Shown: positions 49,842 through 59,043, counted from the first letter of the stretch. The stretch is 64,000 nucleotides of DNA from Acidovorax sp. 107 (GCF_003058055.1 NZ_QBTZ01000001.1:312501-376500), one strand, 5' to 3'. Notes: generated from the letters alone by a model not told the origin. Made by a program: numbers and translations.

Positions 49842-51056
49842 ATGAGCCAATCACAACGCCAAGCCTTCATCTGCGACGCCATCCGCACCCCCTTTGGCCG
49901 CTACGGCGGCGCGCTCTCCAGCGTGCGCACCGACGACCTGGGTGCCATCCCCATCAAGGCGCTGATGGAGCGCAATCCCGGCGTGGACTGGGCGGCGGTG
50001 ACCGACGTGCTCTACGGCTGCGCCAACCAGGCCGGTGAAGACAACCGCAACGTGGCCCACATGAGCAGCCTGCTCGCAGGCCTGCCGATGGACGTGCCCG
50101 GCGCCACCATCAACCGCTTGTGCGGTTCGGGCCTGGATGCCGTGGGCACCGCCGCACGCGCCATCAAGGCGGGCGAGGCCGGCCTGATGATTGCGGGCGG
50201 CGTGGAAAGCATGAGCCGCGCGCCCTTCGTCATGCCCAAGGCCGAGTCGGCCTTCAGCCGCAACAACGCGGTGTATGACACGACCATCGGCTGGCGCTTC
50301 ATCAACAAGCTGATGAAGGAAAAGTACGGTGTGGACTCCATGCCCGAAACCGCCGAAAACGTGGCGACGGACTTCAAGATTGAGCGCGAAGCCCAGGACC
50401 AGATGGCCCTGCGCAGCCAGCTCAACGCCGTGGCTGCGATCAAGGCCGGCCACCTGGCGCGCGAGATCGTGCCCGTGCACATCGCGCAGAAGAAGGGCGA
50501 CGCCATCATCGTCAGCCAGGACGAACACCCGCGGGAGACCAGCCTGGAAGCGCTGGCCAAGCTCAAGGGCGTGGTGCGGCCCGATGGCACGGTGACGGCG
50601 GGCAACGCCAGTGGTGTGAACGACGGCGCCTGCGCGCTGCTGCTGGCCGATGAAGCCAACGCCGCCAAGTACGGCCTCAAGCCCCGCGCCCGCGTGGTGG
50701 GCATGGCCGTGGCCGGTGTGGCGCCGCGCATCATGGGCTTTGGCCCCACGCCCGCGACGCTGAAGGTGCTGGCGCAGACAGGCCTGACCATCGACCACAT
50801 GGATGTGATCGAACTCAACGAAGCCTTTGCCGCGCAAGGCCTTGCCGTGCTGCGCGCGCTGGGCGTCAAGGACGACGACGCGCGCGTGAACGCCTGGGGC
50901 GGCGCCATTGCACTGGGCCACCCACTGGGCGCCAGCGGCGCGCGCCTGGTCACCACCGCCGTCAACCGCCTGCACGAACACGCCGGAAAGTACGCGCTCT
51001 GCACCATGTGCATCGGCGTGGGCCAGGGCATTGCCGTGATTCTGGAGCGCGTGTGA
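49842..51056 (+). CDS. pcaF: 3-oxoadipyl-CoA thiolase
   Basis: The 404-residue thiolase cleaves 3-oxoadipyl-CoA to succinyl-CoA and acetyl-CoA, the last step of the beta-ketoadipate pathway. Catalytic residues are C94 in NRLCGSG, H360 in ALGHPLGASG and C390 in CTMCIGVGQG. AGGAGAC lies before ATG. It is 30 bases after pcaJ and its stop overlaps the GTG start of the SDR gene. Confidence 0.92.
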   Translation: MSQSQRQAFICDAIRTPFGRYGGALSSVRTDDLGAIPIKALMERNPGVDWAAVTDVLYGCANQAGEDNRNVAHMSSLLAGLPMDVPGATINRLCGSGLDAVGTAARAIKAGEAGLMIAGGVESMSRAPFVMPKAESAFSRNNAVYDTTIGWRFINKLMKEKYGVDSMPETAENVATDFKIEREAQDQMALRSQLNAVAAIKAGHLAREIVPVHIAQKKGDAIIVSQDEHPRETSLEALAKLKGVVRPDGTVTAGNASGVNDGACALLLADEANAAKYGLKPRARVVGMAVAGVAPRIMGFGPTPATLKVLAQTGLTIDHMDVIELNEAFAAQGLAVLRALGVKDDDARVNAWGGAIALGHPLGASGARLVTTAVNRLHEHAGKYALCTMCIGVGQGIAVILERV

Positions 51057-51796
51057 CCGAGATCGAGCGCAACCCCACACCAGTCACCGTCATCACGGGT
51101 GCCAGCAACGGCATCGGCCGCGCGATTGCCGAAGCCGTGCTGGCCCAGGGTCACGCCGTGGTCAACCTGGACTACGTGCTGCCCAGCTGGAGCCACCCGC
51201 AACTCACCTCGTACCAGGGCGACCTGACCGCCGAAGCATCAACCCGTGAACGCGCAGCCGAGATTGCGGCCAAGCACAACGTGACGGCGCTGGTGAACAA
51301 CGCGGGCGCCACGCGCCCCGGCACCATCGACACTGCCACGACTGCGCAGCTCGACGACGTGGTGGGCCTGCACCTGCGTGCGCCCATGCTGCTGGTGCAA
51401 GCATTCTTGCCCACGCTGCGCGCCTGCGGGCAGGGCCGTATCGTCAACATGTCGTCGCGTGCGGCGCTGGGCAAGGGCGAGCGCATCGTCTACTCGGCCA
51501 CCAAGGCCGGAATGATCGGCATGACGCGCACGCTGGCCATGGAGCTGGGGCGTGACGGCATCACCGTCAACGCGATTGGCCCCGGGCCGATTGCCACTGA
51601 ATTGTTCCGCCAGAGCAACCCGGACGGTGCACCGCAGACCCAGCGCATCCTGAACAGCATCGCCGTAGGCCGCATGGGCACGCCCGATGACGTGGCGCGC
51701 GCGGCGCTGTTTTTCCTCTCGTCCGACAACGGCTTCGTGACCGGGCAGGTGTTGTACGTGTGCGGCGGCACCACGCTGGGAGTGGCGCCTGTTTAG
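51053..51796 (+). CDS. Short-chain dehydrogenase/reductase in pca operon
   Basis: The 247-residue enzyme has TGASNGIG (about residues 15-22), NNAG (about 81), Ser-Tyr-Lys with YSATK (about 147-151), and a C-terminal GGTTLG. It should be an NAD(P)-dependent oxidoreductase. GTG overlaps the pcaF stop, so it is translationally coupled to the pathway, but no SDR step is needed in the standard route; it may act on an aromatic or dicarboxylic precursor. Confidence 0.83.
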   Translation: MTEIERNPTPVTVITGASNGIGRAIAEAVLAQGHAVVNLDYVLPSWSHPQLTSYQGDLTAEASTRERAAEIAAKHNVTALVNNAGATRPGTIDTATTAQLDDVVGLHLRAPMLLVQAFLPTLRACGQGRIVNMSSRAALGKGERIVYSATKAGMIGMTRTLAMELGRDGITVNAIGPGPIATELFRQSNPDGAPQTQRILNSIAVGRMGTPDDVARAALFFLSSDNGFVTGQVLYVCGGTTLGVAPV

Positions 51797-51942
51797 CAAT
51801 CTGAACTGATCTTCCCCGCCGCCCCGCAAGGGGCGCACCCCTGTTCTCACCCGGAGGCCTCGGCGCCCGGTTGAGGCCACGGCGCGGCCGGATGTCGCGT
51901 CCGTGAGACCCATTTCATCCACCTTCTTGAAGGAGACAAACC

Positions 51943-52956
51943 ATGACCCGTTCCATCCACATCACCCGCCGCTTCGCGCTGTCGGCTGCCGCCTGCGCTG
52001 GCATCGCCGCCATCGCTGGTGCTGGCTTGCTGGGCAGCAGCGCTGCACTGGCCCAGGCCTACCCGAGCAAGCCTGTCACCATCGTCGTCCCGTTTGCCGC
52101 AGGCGGCACCACCGACATCCTGGCCCGCATCATCGGCCAGGCGCTGACCACCGAGCTGGGCCAGTCGGTCATCGTGGACAACCGCGCGGGCGCGGGCGGC
52201 AACATCGGCGGCGCCATGGCGTCCAAGGCACCGGCGGATGGCTACACCCTGTTCATGGGCACGGTGGGCACCCACGCCATCAACGCCAGCCTGTACAAGA
52301 AGATGCCGTTCGACCCCATCAAGGACTTCGCGCCGCTGACGCGCGTGGCCAATGTGCCCAACCTGCTGGTGGCCAACCCCGCGCAGCCCTATAAGACGGT
52401 GAAGGAACTGATCGCCTACGCCAAGGCCAACCCCGGTAAGGTCAACTTCGGCTCGTCGGGCAACGGCAGCTCCATCCACCTGTCGGGCGAGCTGTTCAAG
52501 AGCCTCGCCAAGGTGGATATGGTGCACGTGCCCTACAAGGGCAGCGCCCCGGCCGTGACCGACCTGCTGGGCAACCAGATCGGCATCATGTTCGACAACA
52601 TGCCCTCGGCCATCCAGCATGTGCGCAGCGGCAAGCTGGTGCCCATTGCCGTGACCACCGCCAAGCGCTCGCCCGAGCTGCCCAATGTGCCCACCATCGC
52701 CGAAGCCGGCGTGCCTGGCTATGAGGCCACGTCGTGGTTTGGCATGTTTGCGCCTGCGGGCACGCCTGCACCGGTGCTGGCCAAACTCAACAGCGCACTG
52801 GTCAAGGTACTGAACCAGGCCGACGTGAAGAAGAAGATCAACGAACAGGGCGCTGAAACCTACAGCGAAACGCCCGAGCAGTTTGCTGCCTTCATCCAGG
52901 CCGAGTCGGTGAAGTGGGGCAAGGTCGTCAAGGAGTCGGGAGCGAGTTTGGACTGA
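51943..52956 (+). CDS. Bug-family (TctC-like) periplasmic binding protein
   Basis: The 337-residue protein has a long signal peptide (about residues 1-38, ending ALAQA) and the Bug/TctC hallmarks YPSKPVTIVVPFAAGG (about 40-55), DNRAGAGGNIGG and VPTIAEAGVPGYEATSWFG. Bug proteins bind carboxylates. No membrane permease genes are next to it, typical of the expanded orphan Bugs of this family. AGGAGAC precedes the ATG; its promoter region includes 146 bases after the SDR gene. Confidence 0.88.
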   Translation: MTRSIHITRRFALSAAACAGIAAIAGAGLLGSSAALAQAYPSKPVTIVVPFAAGGTTDILARIIGQALTTELGQSVIVDNRAGAGGNIGGAMASKAPADGYTLFMGTVGTHAINASLYKKMPFDPIKDFAPLTRVANVPNLLVANPAQPYKTVKELIAYAKANPGKVNFGSSGNGSSIHLSGELFKSLAKVDMVHVPYKGSAPAVTDLLGNQIGIMFDNMPSAIQHVRSGKLVPIAVTTAKRSPELPNVPTIAEAGVPGYEATSWFGMFAPAGTPAPVLAKLNSALVKVLNQADVKKKINEQGAETYSETPEQFAAFIQAESVKWGKVVKESGASLD

Positions 52957-52985
52957 GCATCGTCCAGACGTTCTGCAGCTACCAA

Positions 52986-53036
52986 ATTAATAGCTGCTAC
53001 CGCATGTACATCAGGCGGTAGCAGCTATTTTTATTT
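52986..53036. terminator. Repeat-like terminator after Bug gene
   Basis: ATAGCTGCTACCGC (52990-53003) pairs perfectly with GCGGTAGCAGCTAT (53015-53028), followed by TTTTATTT. The stem sequence resembles the dispersed repeat family (TAGCTGCTA), so a repeat copy seems to act as a bidirectional terminator between convergent genes. Confidence 0.85.
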
Positions 53037-53054
53037 CATCTCAGGCCGCTGGGC

Positions 53055-53657
53055 TTACTGCATCCGGTACACGCGCCCGGTCTGCCCGCCCTCCACGCTG
53101 CGTTGGTAGCCACGCGCGGCGCGCTCGGCAGGCACCGTGTCAAACCCCGGGAAGAACGGGCCGTACACACCCACCGATTCGGTGAGGATGGTGGGGCTCA
53201 CGGCGTTGATGCGCAGGCCGCGCGGCAGCTCGATGGCGGCGGCGGCCACAAAGCCTTCGATGGCCGCGTTCACCGCCGTGGCATTGGCACCGTTGCGGAT
53301 GGGCTCGATCGACAGGATGCCCGCCGTCAGCGTGATGGAGCCGCCGTCGTTCAAATACTTCTGGCCGATCAGCGCCAGCTGCACCTGGCCCAGCAATTTG
53401 TCTTGCAGGCCGATGTTGAACTGCTCGGCCGTCATCTCTGCCAGCGGGCCAAAGTGCAAGTTACCCGCCGTGCTCACGATGGCGTCCACCTTGCCCACCG
53501 CCTCGAACAGTTGGGCGACCGCGCCCGGCTGCGAGAAGTCTGCACGGTGTGTGCCGCTGCTGCGGCCCACGGTGATCACGTCGTGGCGCGTGCCCAGGTT
53601 GGCCAGCACAGCCTGGCCGATGGTGCCGCTGGCGCCGATGAGAAGAATCTTGGACAT
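53055..53657 (-). CDS. Atypical short-chain dehydrogenase (no YxxxK)
   Basis: The 200-residue protein has the N-terminal cofactor motif LIGASGTIGQAV (about residues 5-16) and STAGNLHF but the usual Tyr-x3-Lys is absent; the matching place reads ATAVNAAIEGF. It fits a subgroup with conserved ESVGVYGPFFPGF. Enzyme activity is therefore uncertain. It is divergent from a LysR gene, with AAGGAAAA before ATG 53657, and is probably its target. Confidence 0.8.
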   Translation of the reverse strand: MSKILLIGASGTIGQAVLANLGTRHDVITVGRSSGTHRADFSQPGAVAQLFEAVGKVDAIVSTAGNLHFGPLAEMTAEQFNIGLQDKLLGQVQLALIGQKYLNDGGSITLTAGILSIEPIRNGANATAVNAAIEGFVAAAAIELPRGLRINAVSPTILTESVGVYGPFFPGFDTVPAERAARGYQRSVEGGQTGRVYRMQ

Positions 53658-53715
53658 GGTGTTTTCCTTGGGTGTCAAAAGGGGTTGATGAGGAACTGAC
53701 AGCCCGATTCTTTTG

Positions 53716-53772
53716 CTAATCAATCAATGCATAAAGTGCCTTCAAGTTATGCTTGAACTAACTATTGATTAG
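53716..53772. promoter_or_regulatory. LysR-type operator palindromes between SDR and LysR genes
   Basis: TTCAAG-N5-CTTGAA (53741-53757) is a perfect interrupted palindrome containing the LysR T-N11-A pattern, nested inside the larger inverted repeat CTAATCAAT (53716-53724) / ATTGATTAG (53764-53772). Confidence 0.6.
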
Positions 53773-53789
53773 TAATTGAGGGGGTTGCC

Positions 53790-54677
53790 ATGGACAAGCT
53801 GCGCAACATGGAAGTCATGGTGGCGGTGGTGGAAGCGGGCAGCTTTGCCGCCGCTGCGCGCCAGCTGCAGATCTCCGCCGTGATGGTGGGCAAGCACATC
53901 CAGCAGCTCGAAGTCCACCTGGGCGCCCGCCTCTTCCAGCGCAGCACCCGCCAGAACAGCCTGACCGAGGTGGGCGCCGCGTTCTACGAAGACAGCAAAC
54001 GCGTGCTGGAGCAGGTGCGCTGGGCCGAGTCCGCCGTGGAGCGCAGCCGAGCCGTACCCCAGGGCCTGCTGCGGGTCAGTGCGCCATTCACGCTGGGCAA
54101 CCACGTGATCGCCCCGCTGGTGGCCGACTTTCTGCAGCGCCACGAGCAGGTGCGTGTGGACCTGCAGCTGACCGACAGCGTGGTGGACCTGGCAGGCGAG
54201 GGCTTTGACGTGGCGGTGCGCATTGGCCAGGTGGTGAACGAGGGCCTGGTGGCGCGCCCGCTGCGTCCCTACCGCATGGTGATTGCCGCCGCACCCGCGT
54301 ACCTGCAGCGCCATGGCACGCCCGAGCGCGCGGCCGACCTGGCACGGCACCAGTGCCTGAGCCACTCGGTGTGGCAACGCAGGGTGGAGTGGACGCTGCG
54401 CGACGGCAAGGAGGAGTTCTTCTGGCCTGAGAACGCACGCTTTGTGTGCAACCAGGGCGACGGCCTGCGCCAGGCTGCGCTGCGTGGCCTGGGGCTCATC
54501 ATGCAGCCCGAAGTGCTATTGGCCGACGACCTGGCCAGCGGTGCGCTGATGCCGGCGATGCAGTCCTGCCTGCCCGTGCCGCGCCCCATGCACTTGGTGT
54601 ATGCGCCCGACCGGCGGCAACTGCCCAAGCTGGCGCGGTTTGTGGAGTTTGTGGTGGGTGCGCTGGGCGCAGCCTGA
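53790..54677 (+). CDS. LysR-family regulator
   Basis: The 295-residue protein has the LysR helix-turn-helix (about residues 1-62, VVEAGSFAAAARQLQISAV then LEVHLGARLFQRSTR) and a periplasmic-binding-like effector domain ending about residue 290. It likely controls the divergent SDR and itself through the palindromes between them. Start ATG 53790 after GAGGGGGTTGCC. Confidence 0.88.
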   Translation: MDKLRNMEVMVAVVEAGSFAAAARQLQISAVMVGKHIQQLEVHLGARLFQRSTRQNSLTEVGAAFYEDSKRVLEQVRWAESAVERSRAVPQGLLRVSAPFTLGNHVIAPLVADFLQRHEQVRVDLQLTDSVVDLAGEGFDVAVRIGQVVNEGLVARPLRPYRMVIAAAPAYLQRHGTPERAADLARHQCLSHSVWQRRVEWTLRDGKEEFFWPENARFVCNQGDGLRQAALRGLGLIMQPEVLLADDLASGALMPAMQSCLPVPRPMHLVYAPDRRQLPKLARFVEFVVGALGAA

Positions 54678-54725
54678 GCGGTGCGGTTCAGGTTTGGACT
54701 ACTGTGGCCTGCGGCCCAGGGCCAC

Positions 54726-55187
54726 TCACTCCACCGCGTTGCTGGGCACCTCAGGCCCGATCTTGAACACCCCGCTCACCCGCGCACACGGCACGCCGTC
54801 GGCGGTGACCAGACCTTGCGCAAACACCAGCGAGCGTGTGATGCGTAGCGGCTCGGCCTCACCCTCCACCCAGGCGCCCAGCGGGGCGGGGGCTAGGTAG
54901 TCGATCTGCAGGCTGATGGTGGGCAGGAAGCGGTTCGACACCTGGTCGCTTTTGCGGTGCACCGACAGGGGTACCAGCATGTCGCAAAAGGTGGCCATCA
55001 TGCCGCCGTGCAGGTTGCCCATGGGATTGGTGTGGCGCGGCTCCACGAGAAAGCCGAACTTCACCACGTTGCCCTGGTGCAGCACATACAGCGGGCCGTT
55101 GTGCTGGATGTAAGGGCCGCCCGCCACCAGCGGGGCAAAGCCCTCGGGAATGGGGACGTTGGTGGCGTTCTCGGGGGCGGGGGTCAT
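54726..55187 (-). CDS. PaaI-type hotdog thioesterase
   Basis: The 153-residue protein has the hotdog fold pattern with NLHGGMMATFCD (about residues 58-69), where the catalytic Asp follows HGG, and LQIDYLAPAPLG. It should hydrolyse acyl-CoA or aryl-CoA thioesters. It begins at the stop of the upstream transglutaminase-like gene (single shared base), so the two are coupled. Confidence 0.82.
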   Translation of the reverse strand: MTPAPENATNVPIPEGFAPLVAGGPYIQHNGPLYVLHQGNVVKFGFLVEPRHTNPMGNLHGGMMATFCDMLVPLSVHRKSDQVSNRFLPTISLQIDYLAPAPLGAWVEGEAEPLRITRSLVFAQGLVTADGVPCARVSGVFKIGPEVPSNAVE

Positions 55188-55873
55188 CAGCGGGCTTCCT
55201 TTTCAATGTCGTTGGCAAAACTGGCGTCCTGCAGACTGCTGCGCGTGGCGTCGCCCTGCAGCCAGCCGCTGTACACCGTGCGAAAGTCGGCCACGATCTG
55301 CGCGAGGGGCATGTCGTCAAACGCGCCGCGCTGGTGCACGTATTCCATGTGGCGTGCGCCCGACTTGTCAAACGGGTGGTAGATCGAGTCGTTCTCGCCG
55401 TCAAACTCCAGCGGCAGCAGGCCAAAGCGCTCGCACAGCTCGATGTTGAAGGCCGGTGTGGCCTTGCGCCAGGCGCCATCGAGCCAGATGTCGGTGTAAC
55501 CGTGCCAGATGAAGAGGTCGGTCTTCATGGTCTCGCGCATGCGCTCGGTGCTGAGGTGGTTGCGCACGTCGGCAAACCCCATGCGGGCCGGGATGCCCGC
55601 CGCGCGGCACGCGGCTGTGAGCAGCGCGGCCTTGGGCACGCACCAGCCGTAGCCGTTGGCCAGCACGGTGCTGGCGGTCATGCCCAGGGGCGAGAGGTCG
55701 ATGCGGTAGGGGTCGTAGCGAAAACCGTCGCGCACAGCCAGGTACAGGGCCACGGCGCGCTCTCGGTCGGTGATGCCGCGCGCGTGTTGGGCGGCAAAGG
55801 TCTGGACGGCGAGGGCGTCGCTGTCGATGAGGGCCGTGGCAAGCAGATGGGCGGGCGCGGGGGCGGTGGTCAT
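55187..55873 (-). CDS. Transglutaminase-like cysteine-fold protein
   Basis: The 228-residue protein contains the transglutaminase-like core: GYGWCVPKAALL with C78, FIWHGYTDIWL with H124, and a third motif WRKATPAFN where the usual Asp is not evident. Such proteins may be cysteine proteases or non-enzymatic. It shares a base with the following thioesterase and stands beside a MITE-like element. Confidence 0.75.
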   Translation of the reverse strand: MTTAPAPAHLLATALIDSDALAVQTFAAQHARGITDRERAVALYLAVRDGFRYDPYRIDLSPLGMTASTVLANGYGWCVPKAALLTAACRAAGIPARMGFADVRNHLSTERMRETMKTDLFIWHGYTDIWLDGAWRKATPAFNIELCERFGLLPLEFDGENDSIYHPFDKSGARHMEYVHQRGAFDDMPLAQIVADFRTVYSGWLQGDATRSSLQDASFANDIEKEAR

Positions 55874-55899
55874 TGTGGTGTGTCTCCTGCAGTCGGATT

Positions 55900-56171
55900 A
55901 AGAACCTGTTCAAGATCTTTTCGGGGTCGCACAAGTACCTTGCCGGGATGGGATGCAAGGCGCGGTGCGCAGTGGATAGCTTGGCTATCCACAAGCGCCG
56001 CAACGCTGCAGACCGCCCGGCAATGCACTTGCCCGAAGGGTTGTAGTGAAATCGGGCGATTGGAAGCCTCTGCTGCTTGCATGGGCACGAGCCCATGCGG
56101 CGCATCCGAAGCATCCACTCATCCCGATTGCACTCCAATGCGATCCCCGAAAAGATTTTGAACAGGTTCTT
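55900..56171. mobile_element. MITE-like element with long terminal inverted repeats
   Basis: A 272-base non-coding element begins with AAGAACCTGTTCAAGATC (55900 on) and ends with the near-complement ending GAACAGGTTCTT (to 56171). The 32-33 bp ends match with only one substitution and one inserted base. The flanks carry TA on both sides (TTA before, TAG after), consistent with a TA target duplication as for IS630/mariner-type elements. Inside is a perfect 9-bp hairpin GTGGATAGC/GCTATCCAC (55972-55992). It has no transposase. Confidence 0.8.
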
Positions 56172-56248
56172 AGGCCAGTGTGCGGGCCTCGGGCCCCTGA
56201 TGCTGTCACAGGCGCGCCAGCCTTGCTCGGCAGGGCTGTATGCGCCTG

Positions 56249-56893
56249 TCACACCCGCCAGGCGGGCAGCTCCCAGTTGCGCCACACCGCCAGCCCGCGC
56301 AGCCCGGCCGTGAGCACCACGCAAGCCACCAGCGGCGTCCAGTCGGGCGCCTGCAGGTGGCGCAGGGCCACATCGGCCCAGCCGCCCGCAAACGCGCACA
56401 GCGCATAGGGGCGGTGGTCGCTGAAGGCCTGTGGCACCTCGTTGCACAGCACGTCACGCAGCACACCGCCAAACACGCCGGTGATCACGCCCATCATCAC
56501 GCCGATGAGGGGTGGCATGCCGATGGCGGTGGCAATGTCCACACCCACGGCGGCAAACAGGCCCAGGCCGATGGCATCGGGGAGCAGCATGGCGCGTTCG
56601 GTGGGCTCAAAGTGCCGCTGGCGCATGAACAGCATGGCGCCAATGCACAGCGCCAGAATGCCCCACACAAATTCGGTGTGGCGAATCCAGAAGAAGGGCC
56701 GCTGGTCCAGCAACAGGTCGCGCAGCGTGCCCCCGCCAAACGCGGCCACAAAGGCCACCACGCACACGCCCACGGCATCCAGCTGCTTGCGCGCAGCCGC
56801 TATCACGCCCGACAACGCGAACGCCACGGTGGCGGCCACTTCCAGCACAAAGCGCAGGGTGTGAATCCAGGGGGCGTCGAGTGGCAGGGTCAT
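56249..56893 (-). CDS. TRIC/UPF0126-family membrane channel
   Basis: The 214-residue protein has seven hydrophobic segments built from two repeats; each repeat carries a glycine motif FGGGTLRD (about residues 52-59) and FGGVLRD (about 141-147), the hallmark of bacterial TRIC (YicG/YadS, UPF0126) proteins, which form cation channels. Lys/Arg residues in the glycine segments could sit in the pore. It stands alone, with a repeat-like sequence upstream. Confidence 0.87.
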   Translation of the reverse strand: MTLPLDAPWIHTLRFVLEVAATVAFALSGVIAAARKQLDAVGVCVVAFVAAFGGGTLRDLLLDQRPFFWIRHTEFVWGILALCIGAMLFMRQRHFEPTERAMLLPDAIGLGLFAAVGVDIATAIGMPPLIGVMMGVITGVFGGVLRDVLCNEVPQAFSDHRPYALCAFAGGWADVALRHLQAPDWTPLVACVVLTAGLRGLAVWRNWELPAWRV

Positions 56894-56940
56894 GGGCGCT
56901 GGTGGGGCGGTGTAGTGCGAAGGGCGGCGAGTGACAGTTG

Positions 56941-56992
56941 CTTGATGATTTTGCTATTAAAAATATAGCTATCAATCAATATTTTTCAGGCA
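56941..56992. repeat. Degenerate copy of dispersed intergenic repeat
   Basis: On the minus strand it reads GATTGATAGCTATATTTTTA followed by ATAGCAAAATCATC. The TTGATAGCT half-site agrees with the copies at 59044 and 59845, but the second half-site is poor. Confidence 0.45.
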
Positions 56993-58903
56993 CTAGGAGC
57001 CTTTTTTGTCCAAATCTCGGGCGCTGGCCGCTTGGTCTACCCCTCCGCCATTTGCCACCCCGCCATATCCCGGGTACTGCCCCTCGACGGCACCCAGTGC
57101 CGCACTCTCCTGCCGCTCCCGCGCCATCTGCTCCGCAAACTGGTTGCGGCCTTCGCGCGCCACGGCGATGAACTTGGCGCGGTCCTTGTGGTGCGGGTAC
57201 ATACGGTCGGCCAGCGCAATGTTGTGGGTGCGAAAGCGCTGGGTGATGGCGGTGGCTTGCGCGGGGGGCAGGCCCATCAGCTCCAGCACGGTGTGGGCGC
57301 TTTGCAGGCTGGACTCGAACAACTCGCGCTGCACCAGCGTCACGCCCAGGTCGCGCAGCTTGTTCCAGTGCGTCACATCCCGTGCGCGGGCCACGATTTG
57401 CAGGTGGGGGAAGTGCTCGCGCGCCAGCTTGGCGATCTGCAGGGACTGCTCGGCATCGTCCACGGCCACCACCAGGATGCGCGCGTGTTCGGCCCCGGCG
57501 ATGCGCAGCAGGTCGAGCCGGGTGGCGTCGCCGTAGAACACGCGGTAGCCAAAGGTGCGTGCCACTTCCAGCATGTCCACGCTGTGGTCCAGCACGGTGG
57601 TCGAAATGCCCTGGGCCAGCAGCACGCGCGAGACGATCTGCCCGTAGCGGCCGAAGCCCGCGATGATGATGGGCGCCTCTTGCGGCTCGGAGATTTCTTC
57701 TGCCTGGGGCTTGGCGGTCTTGAGCTGGGCGTAGCGGCGCAGCAGCACGCGATCCAGCAGCACCAGCAGCAGCGGGCTGATCAGCATGGACAGCGCCACG
57801 GCACCAATCAGCAGCGATGCGGTCTCGGCCGGGAACACGCTGGCGCCCGCAGCGGCCTGGAACACCACAAACGCGAACTCGCCGCCCTGGGCCAGCAGCA
57901 GGGTGAAGACGGGGCGCTCCTGGTAGGGAATCTCGACCACCTTGGCCAGGGCGTAGATGACTACCGCCTTGGCCGCGAGGAAGCCGACCAGGATGGCGGC
58001 CATGAGCCCGGGCGAGCGCAGGATCACACCGAAGTCGATGCTCATGCCCACGGCGATGAAGAACAGCCCGAGCAGCAGGCCCTTGAAGGGCTCGATGTCG
58101 GCCTCCAGCTCTCGCCGGTATTCGCTGTCGGCCAGCAGCACGCCGGCAAGGAAGGCGCCCAGCGCCATCGACAGGCCCACCAGCACCATCAGGTAGGCAA
58201 TGCCCACCACCAGCAGCAGCGCGGCGGCGGTGAAGATTTCGGGGGTGTTGCTCTTGGCGATCCAGCGCAGCACGGGGCGCAGCAGCAGGCGCCCGCCGAG
58301 GATGATGGCTGCGATCACGCCCACGATCTTGAGCGCCTCCAGTGCCACATCGGCGGGCGTGTGGCCCGCGCCTTCACCGGCAGCGGCGCCCAGCACCGGC
58401 AGCATGGCAAGGATGGGGATGGCCGCCACGTCCTGGAACAGCAGGATGGAGAAGCCTGCTTGCCCGCTGCTGGTGCGCATGAGGTTACGCTCGGCCAGCA
58501 CCTGCAGCGCAATGGCGGTGGACGACAGCGCCAGGCCCAAAGCGCCCACCAGGCTCACGCGCCAGGGCAGGCCGGCCAGTGCGCCCAGCGCAAACAGAAT
58601 GGCTGCGCAGCCCAGCACCTGCGCGGTACCGGTTCCGAAGATGGGCCGGCGAAGCGCCCACAGCCGACTGGGCTGCAGTTCCAGCCCGACCAGAAAGAGC
58701 ATGAGCACCACGCCGAATTCGGCGAAATGCAGGATGTCCTGCACGTTGCTCACCAGGCCCAGGCCCCAGGGGCCGATGGCGATGCCTGCCGCCAGGTAGC
58801 CAATGATGGCGCCCAGGCCCAGCGCCTTGGCAATGGGCACGGCCAGCACGGCGGCGGTGAGGTACAGAAAACCGTAGGTGAGCCAGGTGGGGGCGTGTTC
58901 CAT
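56993..58903 (-). CDS. CPA2 cation:proton antiporter (Kef type)
   Basis: The 636-residue protein has an N-terminal antiporter domain of about twelve membrane segments (to about residue 390; landmarks GLGAIIGYLAAGIAIGP and FLVGLELQPSRLW), an RCK N-terminal NAD-binding domain with GFGRYGQIVSRVL (about 412-424), and a polar C-terminal tail. It would exchange K+ or Na+ for H+, gated by nucleotide or ligand binding. Start ATG 58903 (MEHAPTWL) follows GCCTCC; the upstream open frame is Pro/His-rich and not part of the family. Confidence 0.9.
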   Translation of the reverse strand: MEHAPTWLTYGFLYLTAAVLAVPIAKALGLGAIIGYLAAGIAIGPWGLGLVSNVQDILHFAEFGVVLMLFLVGLELQPSRLWALRRPIFGTGTAQVLGCAAILFALGALAGLPWRVSLVGALGLALSSTAIALQVLAERNLMRTSSGQAGFSILLFQDVAAIPILAMLPVLGAAAGEGAGHTPADVALEALKIVGVIAAIILGGRLLLRPVLRWIAKSNTPEIFTAAALLLVVGIAYLMVLVGLSMALGAFLAGVLLADSEYRRELEADIEPFKGLLLGLFFIAVGMSIDFGVILRSPGLMAAILVGFLAAKAVVIYALAKVVEIPYQERPVFTLLLAQGGEFAFVVFQAAAGASVFPAETASLLIGAVALSMLISPLLLVLLDRVLLRRYAQLKTAKPQAEEISEPQEAPIIIAGFGRYGQIVSRVLLAQGISTTVLDHSVDMLEVARTFGYRVFYGDATRLDLLRIAGAEHARILVVAVDDAEQSLQIAKLAREHFPHLQIVARARDVTHWNKLRDLGVTLVQRELFESSLQSAHTVLELMGLPPAQATAITQRFRTHNIALADRMYPHHKDRAKFIAVAREGRNQFAEQMARERQESAALGAVEGQYPGYGGVANGGGVDQAASARDLDKKGS

Positions 58904-59043
58904 GGAGGCGTGTGCGCTGTGGGATCGTCGTGGGGCGGGAGAGGGGCACCGTGCGCCCGGATGGGCGTGGGCCTGCGCTGCAGATTCTGGCACCGCAGCA
59001 AGGCCTCGGGGCGGTTGCCGTGTGTTGGATGCGTGGCGCTCTT

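Noticed and set aside
51797..51942. Small gene between SDR and Bug genes
   Set aside because: No start with binding site; only a short GC-rich hairpin (GCCCC/GGGGC near 51820) is visible.
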